Shown one piece after another: positions 1-9,230 of a stretch of 64,000 nucleotides of DNA. The notes beneath the pieces were generated by a model, which made no database searches, was not told the origin of the DNA, and worked only from the letters and a program-made list of their open reading frames with translations. The stretch is from Nemertoderma westbladi. Its lineage: Eukaryota; Xenacoelomorpha; Nemertodermatida; Nemertodermatidae. Numbering within the stretch: the first letter of the stretch is position 1; each line of letters begins with the position of its first letter. Where the stretch lies: assembly GCA_032718475.1 (NCBI GenBank), contig JAUCBJ010004452.1, positions 33,155 to 97,154 of the forward strand, written 5' to 3'. Both the position numbers and the translations under genes were made by a program.

Positions 1-540
1 CAAGAGATCCCATTGTTAGAGGCAACATTGCCAAAGTTAATTCAATAAGCCCCAACTGTAACTCAACTGTATTCTGTAGTGAACTAATATATTTTAGATA
101 ACTAATTAGTTAGTTAGGATTGTAAGGGGCTTTACTAACTGGCAGCCAAACTTTTTGTTATAACAATGGGATAAAAAAAAGTCATTCATTCATGCAGAAA
201 ACAGGCCTGGGTCACGGTGGAAATCTGTTGGCAGCAACATTAAAATAGTTATTGTTGAATATTATTAGTGGACAGCTTAATTACTATACAACGCAACCTA
301 CATATCTCTCAAGTTATTATCGATGTGTGTAAGGTGGTTGTGTACGCAAGTATTATATACGAAGTAAATTAACAACCTTCACTCAATCGGGGGAAAGGAG
401 CAGGTTACAGACACGATAGGTTACAGAGACGAATTTTTCTAACCAAAACAATAAACGGGTTTGTTAACACTCATATTGAGGGCGAAGATTGCTCCGGGCG
501 AAGCGTTCTCGCGGGCAAAACTGCGCAGTCCCAGTGAAAC
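1..540. other. Non-coding flank, nothing recognised
   Basis: AT-rich sequence with no ORF, RNA gene or repeat array that I can support. The GC rises just before the minisatellite that starts at about 541. Confidence 0.5.
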
Positions 541-1088
541 CCGCAGCACAACGTTCACCTTACGGAAACCCTAGCAGCACAACGTTCACCTAGCAGCACA
601 ACGTTCACCTAGCAGCACAACGTTCACCTAGCAGCACAACGTTCACCTTACGGAAACCCTAGCAGCACAACGTTCACCTTACGGAGACCCTAGCAGCACA
701 ACGTTCACCTAGCAGCACAACGTTCACCTTACGGAAACCCTAGCAGCACAACGTTCACCTTACGGAAACCCTAGCAGCACAACGTTCACCTTACGGAAAC
801 CCTAGCAGCCCAACGTTCACCTTACGGAAACCCTAGCAGCACAACGTTCACCTTACGGAAACCCTAGCAGCACAACGTTCACCTTACGGAAACCCTAGCA
901 GCATAACGTTCACCTAGCAGCACAACGTTCACCTTACGGAAACCCTAGCAGCACAACGTTCACCTTACGGAAACCATAGCAGCATAACGTTCACCTTACG
1001 GAAACCCTAGCAGCCCAACGTTCACCTTACGGAAACCCTAGCAGCACAACGTTCACCTTACGGAAACCCTAGCAGCACAACGTTCACG
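541..1088 (+). repeat. Interleaved 31-bp / 19-bp minisatellite
   Basis: About twenty tandem copies of a unit built around CCTAGCAGCACAACGTTCA (19 bp). In most copies a 12-base block (CCTTACGGAAAC) is added, giving a 31-bp unit; several copies lack the block. Copies are near-identical, with single changes such as GCAGCCC or GCATAAC. There are no variable spacers, so this is not a CRISPR array. Confidence 0.9.
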
Positions 1089-2490
1089 TTACGTTTAGAA
1101 TAGTTCTAATAACGTGGAACGTGGATAACATCGATCAATCTTGTTCTGATAACGTTCCAGCTGCGTTCACTCTCACTGTACGTACACGTTCATCTAGGAA
1201 GGGATTTGTCCCGTTTAAACTCCAAAAACGTTCATTCGACGTCATCTTATAAACGTTAGATATTCGTTATAAAATTATCCGTTCAACTAATTATTTCCCG
1301 AACTCCATTTGAACGGCTTAATATGCGCCGTGTCAATGTAAAGAACTGTTGTTATGAACTTAAAGTTCAAATATATAATTTCGAATGGATATTTTACCAA
1401 TGCTGAAGAGCTGTCAATCATTCACTATTTAATGATAATATAAGTTCGTTTTTCGTTTAGGTACGGATATTATTTGAACTAGAAGCGCTGTGGCAAAATG
1501 ATCCCCCCCCCCCCCGGACCACTGCCACTGACCACCGCTGCTAGACCGCACCGCTCGCTGACCGCTGACCATAACAATAAACGAGAGTTGAGTTAGGAAT
1601 ATTGTAGAAACACCAATTGAATTGAGAATCACCTGTCAGTTGTATAGGCCTACCGTTTGTGGTACATGTTGGTGTAAGAGTAGGTATAAGCGTAGCGTTT
1701 ATCCCCCATCTGACAAGCTTGTCTTTGAAGTTGTTTATCATTCTCTTGTAAGTCTTGCAGGTTGTAAGGTGGAACATGTTCACACTTGTTCGAACGCGTT
1801 AGTCAAGACCAGGATGTGACGGTAAGTGAACAGGGCAACACTATCAACAACGGTAGGTGAATGACTAAGGCGAACATTTCAAAATTCACGGCTTTGAATT
1901 ATTTACATACAGATACGACTCGGCCCTTCATCAAGAAAACAAATAGAACCGCTATTGGTGCAAGTTTGTGGTGCTGCTTCCCAGTGCTTAGGTACTTAGC
2001 TACACATAAGTAATAAATTGTTATGCGGTGACCACCCCCCAGCCCCCGACCAACCTTGAATTGTGTTTGTAATTAAATAACGATAAATATTTAAAATATT
2101 TGTTTTTAAATATTTGTTAATAAATATTAAACATTTAATTGAAACATAACAAACTTTATAATGTTTGTTTTCTAAAGTAACAATGCCTCGCCATATAGTA
2201 ACAGTTTTAGACGATTCAAAGAAAGGGAAATTTGAAATATAGACTTGTTTAATATATTACGAGGATTTATTTTATAAACCTCAACAAGAATCAACAAGTC
2301 TGATATTGTTCCCATAAATCAGAAAATATTCTAGAAATATAACTACAAAATGTTCTAGAATTCTAATAGGTACTATTAATTAATATCATAATAATTGATG
2401 AAGATGAATATTCGTAAAATATTTATACAATAACAAAATGATTCTTACAACATTAAAATAGAATTACACATTTACACATTTTACATTTGT
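1089..2490. other. Non-coding, one poly-C run
   Basis: AT-rich DNA. A 13-base C run sits at about 1503-1515. Short ORFs around it start at non-ATG codons or are low complexity, and I do not support them as genes. Confidence 0.5.
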
Positions 2491-2499
2491 CCTGGAGTC

Positions 2500-3456
2500 C
2501 TGGCTCCAGAAGTCGAGGAAATCCTGCCAAGTACCTAACTGTTCTAGACTTTGCTGATGACTTAGGAGTACTCTCAGAATCACTAGAGAGAGCCCAACGG
2601 TTCCTCACCTCATTAGAACAGGCTGCTTCTAGTGTTGGTCTATTTATTAACTCCAAAAAGAATTATTAAAAATTAAAATTATCCAATAAAATAAATATTA
2701 ATATTATTAATATTATAAAATTATTATAATTATTAAAAGAAAAAAATTATGACAGTTAACTCTGAAAGTCCTCAGCAAGTCTCTGACCGGATTAGCATAA
2801 GCTCAAAGGATAGTTTGCTTGAGCATGTGGATGACTTCTGTTACCTGGGATCATGGATCCGGAAGTCAGGTGAGGACCTTCGAATACGTAAGGGAAAGGC
2901 ATGGGCAGCCTTGAATAGGCTTTCCAGGATTTGGAAGTCACCGAGAATTAATCGGAAACTTAAGATCCGGTTATTTAGAGCAGCAGTAGTTCCAGTACTC
3001 CTCTATGGGAGTCCATGCTGGGCTTTAACTGCCGAGGACACCAAATCTCGGGATGGTACCTTCACAATAATGCTACGTCGGGTTCTTTGTGTCAAGTACA
3101 ATGCACACATATCCAATCAGACACTATATAACATTGGAGGTGTCTCATTGGTTCCCCCTAGCTTGACACTAGAACAAAGTCGCCTCCGCTTTGCAGGACA
3201 TTGCTTTCGCCGTGAGGACCAGTCAGTGCATAATCTTGTACTTTGGCAGCCTTATGGAGTGAATAAGCATGGTAGAATAAGCATGAAGAAGCATGGTGGC
3301 ATGGTGGTGATGACTTTCTTGAGACGCAATTTAAAGGACACTGGCCTTGAAGATGCGGATGATCTAGCAAATGTCATGGGTGATAGGGAGTTGTGGCGGC
3401 GCAATTTTGTCGACAAGACGACAAGCCGGCACAGCATTCTTAAAACGTACCGCTAA
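2500..3456 (+). pseudogene. Non-LTR (LINE) reverse transcriptase, 3' fragment
   Basis: This is the C-terminal part of a LINE-type reverse transcriptase. The first block (to about 2661) has the catalytic FADD box followed by a helix and the INSKK motif of the palm/thumb. The second block (2746-3456) has the usual thumb and C-terminal sequence: YLGSWI, ALNRLSRIWKS, LLYGSPCWALT, then RLRFAGHCFRR and a TGLED...DRELWRR tail ending in TAA at 3456. The two blocks are in different frames and are separated by an AT-rich insert of about 87 bp. The 5' half (endonuclease, RT blocks 1-4) is missing, as expected for a 5'-truncated insertion. The HGRISMKKHGG region contains a short internal duplication. Dead copy; family beyond LINE class not resolved. 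Confidence 0.85.
2662..2748. repeat. AT-only insert inside LINE RT
   Basis: An almost pure A/T stretch interrupts the RT coding sequence between the codons for INSKK and YMTVN, which are contiguous in relatives. It shifts the frame. It looks like expansion of A/T simple sequence rather than a mobile element. Confidence 0.6.
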
Positions 3457-3476
3457 AACGTAAAGCATACCGATCC

Positions 3477-3490
3477 TAGTAGTAGTAGTA
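3477..3490 (+). repeat. (TAG)n microsatellite tail
   Basis: Four TAG trinucleotides lie just downstream of the LINE stop codon. Short microsatellite tails instead of poly-A are common at the 3' ends of several LINE clades, so this may mark the element end. Confidence 0.45.
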
Positions 3491-3527
3491 TGTCCTGGAA
3501 TATAGTGTCGTCATTCAGGTACATGGA

Positions 3528-3583
3528 CCCCCCCCCCCCCCCCCCCCTATATCTTAGATTAAGGTGGGGGGGGGGGGGGGGGG
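3528..3583. other. Poly-C(20) / poly-G(18) inverted pair
   Basis: Twenty C (3528-3547), an 18-base loop, then eighteen G (3566-3583). The two runs are fully complementary and can form a very stable hairpin; each strand could instead form an i-motif or G-quadruplex. Confidence 0.85.
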
Positions 3584-3591
3584 CGGTGGGG

Positions 3592-4115
3592 AACCCCCCG
3601 TCAGTATGTCTGTCCATCAATAAAAAGCATACTATCTGACTAAAAATTCGATTGTGTGATTTCTTTTCTGATGTCATTATTAAAATTTGGCCTTGTCTTT
3701 TCTGTCGTCTCTTCTGTCTGTGTGCCTGTCCTTTTCTGTCAATTTCAGTCAATTCAGACAATTTGTTAGTCATCAAATGTTAAAACTGACACTCGAAATG
3801 AATTCAGCGACCATGAAAACCCCTATAGCCAAACTTTTTGCTAGATATGGTGTGCCCTTTCAATATATTTGACGGACAGATTGTCGGATAGTAAGATAGA
3901 CCGACAGACAGACTAACAAGATTTCTTTAAAAGTGAAACCTGGCCTCAGAAATTCAGAAATGAAATCAGCGACAATGAAAACCCCCATGTCAAAAATCTT
4001 AGCATGGTTTTTGCTTTCTTGTTGATAGATATATATTGACACACATTCTTACATATTTATTAACTAAAATATAAACTTACACCACACCAACTACAAAAAA
4101 TATATAGAATCAGGA
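3592..4115. other. Non-coding with a diverged direct repeat
   Basis: No gene seen. Two diverged copies of a segment containing ATGAAAACCCC preceded by TCAGCGACNATG lie at about 3796-3846 and 3958-4010, near TCTG-rich simple sequence. A reverse-complement copy of the same motif occurs at about 50925-50965. Confidence 0.55.
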
Positions 4116-4305
4116 CATAGGGCATCAAATGACACAATCAAGACAAACAAAAAACAACAAACAAAAACATATATAATAACATGCTCAACATGTATCGCAA
4201 CACTCACAATAAACCTAACCGCCATACACTAAATGATAGGCCTACTGGTAGTAAACTGCACGAAAGCTAAGCCTATATTCGATAAGAAAATATATGGCAT
4301 TTTTT
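4116..4305 (+). repeat. Foldback-like element, left inverted arm
   Basis: About 190 bp that match the reverse complement of 5211-5406 with moderate divergence. Shared landmarks are the AATGATAGGCCTACTGGTAG block, AACATGCTCAACATG and the AACAAAAAACAACAAAC run. With the right arm it encloses about 900 bp including a minisatellite. Confidence 0.8.
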
Positions 4306-4732
4306 ACGCCGCAAAATGGGTAGATTAGGGGAAAAAATAATTAATTTTTGTAAAAAATATGGTTGAATTTCGGTGTCACAGACCAGTAAGTTGCTAATCT
4401 CTGACACCTGCGACGGCCTTATGGACCGAGTACTATTTTTGGGTTAATGTCCTGATTCTATAAATTGTTTGTAGTTTGTGGGGTGTAAGACTCTTGTTAA
4501 TATTGAACACGCCCCCGTTAGTCAGTATGTCGTTAACTTTAATTATCATCTTATGAAGTAGAGCAGAATTCGCGACTGCAAGTTGTAAAATCCAATATTT
4601 TATGTGCTGTGTGTGTTTGTCCTAGCAACCTACCAGTTTGTCCTAGCAACCAACCAGTTTGTCCATTGATAAATAATCAATGAATTTGTATAAATAAATT
4701 TTCCATAAAATATAGTATTTGGTGCTGGAAGA

Positions 4733-5096
4733 ATTGTTTTTTTTTGACAAGTAATTATTTTGGGGAGATTTAATAATGGTTTTGGGGATGTGAATAATTG
4801 TTTTTGGGGGAATGAATAATTGTTTTTGGGATGTGAATAATTGTTTTTGGGGGAATGAATAATTGTTTTTGGGATGTGAATAATTGTTTTTGGGGGATGA
4901 ATAATTGTTTTTGGGGGATGAATAATTGTTTTTTTTGGGGGATGAATAATTGTTTTTGGGGGATGAATAATTGTTTTTGGGGGATGAATAATTGTTTTTT
5001 TTGGGGGATGAATAATTGTTTTTTTTGGGGGAGGGGTGGGGGTTAATAATTGTTTTTGGGATGAATTATTGTATTTGGGGGATGAATAATTGTTTT
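4733..5096 (+). repeat. Minisatellite of AATAATTGTTTTTGGGGGATG type
   Basis: About fifteen copies of a 21-24 bp unit, varying mainly in the length of the T and G runs (T5-T8, G3-G5). It lies between the arms of the inverted repeat. Open frames on both strands across it are low-complexity by-products. Confidence 0.85.
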
Positions 5097-5210
5097 TATT
5101 GGTGAGAGAAATATTCAAAATTCAGGGATGTAAATTGGTGCTACAAAAAAAATATCTGGTGACAAAAAAAGTTTTTTGGTGTGAAATTATCTAATTTGAG
5201 GTGGCATTCT

Positions 5211-5406
5211 AAAAAATGTCATATATTTTCTTATAGAATACAGGCTAGCTTTTGGGCAGTTTACTACCAGTAGGCCTATCATTTAGTGTATGGCGGTTAG
5301 GCTTAGGGTTGGGGTGCAATACATACCTGATTTTGAGCATGTTATTATATGTTTTTGTTTGTTGTTTTTTGTTCGTTTTGAATGTGTCCTTTGTTGGCCC
5401 TACGGG
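5211..5406 (-). repeat. Foldback-like element, right inverted arm
   Basis: Reverse-complement partner of 4116-4305. Outside the arms, shorter direct repeats also occur (AATGTCCTGATTC at about 4447 and 5452; TATATATTGACA-like at about 4029 and 5537), so the structure is more complex than a simple MITE. Confidence 0.8.
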
Positions 5407-5960
5407 CTGAGTACTATTTTGTCCTACTGTATGTCCTATATACTATAATGTCCTGATTCGTTGTTAGTCAGTACATACCGTTGTAATGACGTTACCTTTA
5501 ATTCAATTTAATTCTTTCGTGTTTTTATATGTACAGTATATATTGACAGACATTCTCACATAAACAGATAGTTTTTGCGCGGGAAGGTTCAAACTTTAAG
5601 GGCAATTATCTCAGAATAACATTTTTAAATTTTAAAACACTACTGCTCCGCCACTATTCATCCAAATCTGATGATTTTAGGCTCATTCGAAAGGGTTTCG
5701 GCAGTTATTTGACATTTATCGTGTAGAATTTCGAAAAAATTTGATTTAAACTAAAATAATTAAAATTAATTAATTTAGGTAAATTTTGTAGAGTCAAACG
5801 TTCTGAATCCAAAAAAGTTGATTTCAAGAAATTTGGACCAATATTGGCCAAAAATTTTCAAATTTACGTTTGGAGACTATTTGATCTTCCAGACATTGGC
5901 TGGCGACAATAAAATTGTTATCTTAAACTAAAACCCAAAGTAGGTCATTAAAAAAAAGTG
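5407..5960. other. Non-coding, dispersed-repeat similarity
   Basis: No gene seen. The segment at about 5780-5850 resembles 59660-59725 in the same orientation (a TTTTGTAGA start, then TCCAAAAAA and TTTCAA blocks), suggesting a low-copy dispersed repeat. Confidence 0.45.
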
Positions 5961-5961
5961 G

Positions 5962-6009
5962 TTAAGGGGGGGGGGGGGGGGGAGGGGGTCCCCACCCTCC
6001 CCCCCTTAA
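5962..6009. other. Second poly-G / poly-C inverted pair
   Basis: A G run with one A (5966-5988) is followed almost directly by a C-rich tract ending CCCCCCCTTAA. The ends TTAAGGG and CCCTTAA are complementary, so the whole 48 bp can fold back on itself. Confidence 0.75.
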
Positions 6010-7439
6010 TGTATGAATAGATACGTAATAGTATGATTAAAGAGGTATTGGACTGTTGCCCAGCAACGTATTGGATAAACAAAATGTTCCAGAATGTGAT
6101 GAATTTATTAAATAGAATAAAATAGCCTCGCACAGGTGCAAGACCATGCAACCTTTGATTGCTTATATTGTTCGCACTTTTAGACCTTTAACAGTTTAAA
6201 CTGCTAATTTACGTGTCTTATGTTGCCTGACAGCCCGCACAAAATATGACCACAGTAGAAGCCAGTCTAGCGCGGCGTATGACCCACCGCGTGTGGGAGA
6301 CTGAATTCTATAGGCTAGATTGAGGTAGGCTAATTTGTATTATTCGATTGATCTCTACTATATAATCTCCAAAAACTATGTTTACTTTCAGGGAAATATC
6401 AACAGGTCCTTTAGATGCTGCGCTTTAAATATCAGACAGAGTTCTGACTTATACTAATTACAACGATTGTTACAGGTTATCACTGTTTCACATTCTTTAG
6501 GAATGTAGAATTATTCACTCGCACTCATTTTATGGACAATAAAAATGAAACACACTAATTTGCCGACTACTACCAATTTTACTAATATATATGGATAAAT
6601 TTAGCTCGCTTACGTTGGGGTTATGAAATAGCATAAAATTCATAAGGTCCACTGTAGTTTGAGCCAAGGAATTGTTACTAATTGTTCCTTCTGCTTACCT
6701 CAATAATAAAGAAAGTTAGGGGGAATTATCGATTATTTGTATGTATTCTCCAAATATAAACATCCATTAAATATGTTACCAAACAACAATGAATAACAGT
6801 ATAAAACGGTATAAAATATACAGTGCAGGCAGTTAATCAACAGTCAGATGTTTGCTGCAAGTGCAGAGAGTGCAGAGACTGACTATAGTAAATGGGGATA
6901 GATTACCGAGAGATAATTAACTATAATCTGTAGCACTCCAGCCACTGATGGTCTTGGGCAGAATTCAGAATGAATGATTTTGTCGAACTGCGGCATATTC
7001 ATATATAAACAAGGCCTCAAGAAGATGTAAAGTGAAAATTGTGGTCATTGGCCGAAAAATAACATAGAGGATACGGGACAAAGATAAATTTTGGCATTAT
7101 AACTCTGTACCAAAATAAACGCTAGAGGGCGTAAGTTTTATATGTTCTCCAATCTCTCGAGATAATGCCAGTTTTAGAGTAGTTCGCGTATTGCACAAAA
7201 AAGATGCATTTTTGCCGCAAAAGCTTTAACACTGCTCCCAGAAAATGGGACTTAAATCTATAACATATACCTAGAGTCACAGTTTCTAATAAATTTACAA
7301 CTCTAAACAATCAATCCTTCTTTCCAGAATGACGTTTACGGAGTTTCTTAAACTTTTGAGTGGTTTTTTCTAGCCTGCGCGAGCCACTTTACTAGGAGGG
7401 CTATAACTCTTGGGGGAAGGGTGCAATACAATTGCATCA
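6010..7439. other. Non-coding, nothing recognised
   Basis: AT-rich sequence without supported genes; short ORFs lack recognisable similarity. Confidence 0.45.
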
Positions 7440-7865
7440 GAAGGATTTGGATTTCGGTGGTGTATCCGCCGGTCGAGGAGGAATATCGATAGAAGGTTCA
7501 CTTCTCTCCTTTGATTGGGCTGCAAAATCTATACATTTATCAGAGGACCCAAGGAATCAAGGGCGCACAACCTTTAAGGCCCGTCTCAGGACAGCAGCCT
7601 GTACTGGTCCTGTCTTAGTTGTTTGTACGAACGCCGTAGGTTGACCATGAGTAGTTAGGAATTTTCAGGGTTTAACAGTTCTTTCTAATTTCTTTTCTCC
7701 CGCTTTGTACTCATAAGGACATCGGTGGACTTCTTGTAACTCAAGGTGCTCATTTACAAACGTCTCACCGTATTCGGGATCTCTGCTAATATAGCTAATC
7801 AAATTATAAGATTCAATATTATTAGGGTTAATGTTTCTTAAATATTTCCGGATGTATTTGGCGGA
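7440..7865 (-). pseudogene. Coding-like stretch, lower part (interrupted by element A)
   Basis: On the minus strand this 426-bp stretch reads as about 140 codons with only two stops, both TGA. It contains peptide-like sequence such as SYISRDPEYGETFVNEHLEL followed by a Lys/Glu-rich segment. It becomes adjacent to 25884-26374 when element A is removed, although the best frames on the two sides differ by one base. I do not recognise the family. It may be an old host gene or an unclassified transposon relic; the low stop density could be chance. Confidence 0.35.
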
Positions 7866-7870
7866 AATAC
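7866..7870 (+). repeat. Target-site duplication of element A, left copy
   Basis: AATAC directly abuts the LTR start TGTGAC. The identical AATAC directly follows the far LTR at 25879-25883. Confidence 0.85.
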
Positions 7871-8519
7871 TGTGACGGGATCGTTGAGTTGTCAGTGAGA
7901 ACCCGACCGGTTAGATTGTATGCGTCACTTTATTGCTGGGCTGCTGGTATAATATCTTTGGCCGAAGGCCGATGGGAAAACAATGTAGTTTGTTTCTCAG
8001 TATTAATAACCTCAGCGATAATAGCACAGTCGGAATAATACAGATATTATGAGTTAATCATACAACAGTATAGTAACAGCAAATGATATATAAATGACGG
8101 TCAAAAACTATGCCTGTCTGTAACTGTGAGAAAATCAACTGACCGGTAAATCAGAAATTAGAGTAACTATATAATTGATACATATTGGTTTCAGTCCTAT
8201 ACTACTGTGTGGCCTTTGGTACCCAATGGATGCATTCCTATCCTCCCAATCCACTTAGTGGCAGCTATTGGCTTAACTATTAATTCTCGCCTCGCCACTC
8301 CCTGTTGGTGTTACCCCCTGCTGCTAGCCTCTCTAGCTGGTTTGTCCCTCTGAGGTGGTTTGACCTCTCACCTCTCTCTGTGGCTTAGGGCATGTATCCC
8401 TCCCCCGAGTTGGTTATGAGGTGAGATTATTATTGGTAATCTCACATCGCCAACTATATTGGTAAAACGCCACTGGTCCCATTTTGGGTGGGCAATGTAG
8501 GGAATTGAATCTGCTTACA
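7871..8519 (-). repeat. LTR of element A (3' LTR)
   Basis: Runs from TGTGACGGG to GCTTACA on the plus strand, matching 25221-25878 almost throughout. The visible differences are a few substitutions and a short GCTGCTGGG duplication in the other copy. A polypurine tract on the element strand abuts the boundary at 8520. Confidence 0.9.
8408..8455 (-). promoter_or_regulatory. Conserved LTR stem-loop (A, 3' LTR copy)
   Basis: Inner stem GTGAGATTA with TAATCTCAC, inside an outer stem formed by AGTTGG and CCAACT. The 5' LTR of the same element has GCGAGATTA with TAATCTCGC: both bases of one pair differ and pairing is kept. Elements B and C have unrelated stem sequences at the same place but the same fold. 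Confidence 0.65.
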
Positions 8520-8556
8520 CTCCCCCCATGCTATCTTCCCGGTGAGAAGATAGCAT
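8520..8556 (-). promoter_or_regulatory. Polypurine tract plus hairpin, element A
   Basis: On the element strand a perfect 10-bp stem (ATGCTATCTT with AAGATAGCAT, loop of 9) is followed directly by a G-rich polypurine tract and then the LTR. The polypurine tract primes plus-strand synthesis in LTR elements. The same hairpin is at the same place in B and C. Confidence 0.75.
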
Positions 8557-8675
8557 CAACCTTAAGTGCACTTCAATTCCGCTAGAATCCAATCTATCAT
8601 TGGATGTGGGGTGGAGTTTTCTTATCGGGGTCGGCTCTCCAGACCGGCCCCCATGGGTCTGTTATTACTACCCAT

Positions 8676-8709
8676 CCTTGGTGCAATCGCGAGCTATGTT
8701 GCACCAAGG
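8676..8709 (-). promoter_or_regulatory. Conserved 3' hairpin, element A
   Basis: Stem CCTTGGTGCA paired with TGCACCAAGG around a loop containing AGCTCGC on the element strand. Element C has CCTTGGTACA/TGTACCAAGG at the equivalent place, a compensatory change, with a similar loop. Function unknown; an RNA export, packaging or stability role is inference only. Confidence 0.65.
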
Positions 8710-9230
8710 TATCTGGTGTCTCTGTTTGAGGTCATTGTCCTCACTCTCCACACAATTTTTCTCAAATTTTCCTCATGGACCTTTGTCCCTTCCTCTCTCA
8801 CCAGTCCCTTTGGGACTCATCCTCCTTCAATGCTCGCTCCCCACGCTTGAATTGCACTCCGTTCACTTCTTCACACCCCTACGCATCCTCCCCATTCTTC
8901 CCCCAATCCCCTATACTCAACCGATATTTTATTCCCATTCTTCGTGCCCACCTGTCAGGCTTCCACATTCTCATTAGTGTGGCCACACTTGAGAAATGGG
9001 ATCCATCTAATGTCTCATCCTCCTGTCGTAGTCAATTGGTCCCCAATCCCAGTAGCTAGTTGGAAAAGGTTGTATATGACTATAGTACTTACATTGATTA
9101 TATATTCGCTTATTAATTAATTATCTACATACGTACATACTAATTGCACTTGACTATTTGCACTTAGGAGTTTGTACTCTTTCCTACATGTGGTGCCTTC
9201 CAGGCACACCCACACCCCTGTTCCTGAGTT

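Noticed and set aside
541-1088. CRISPR-like array (short regular repeats)
   Set aside because: Repeats alternate between 31 and 19 bp with no unique spacers, and the genome is eukaryotic; it is a minisatellite.
4630-5118. 162-codon minus-strand ORF with KTIIHPP repeats and its plus-strand counterpart
   Set aside because: Produced entirely by the 21-24 bp minisatellite; no non-repeat protein sequence.
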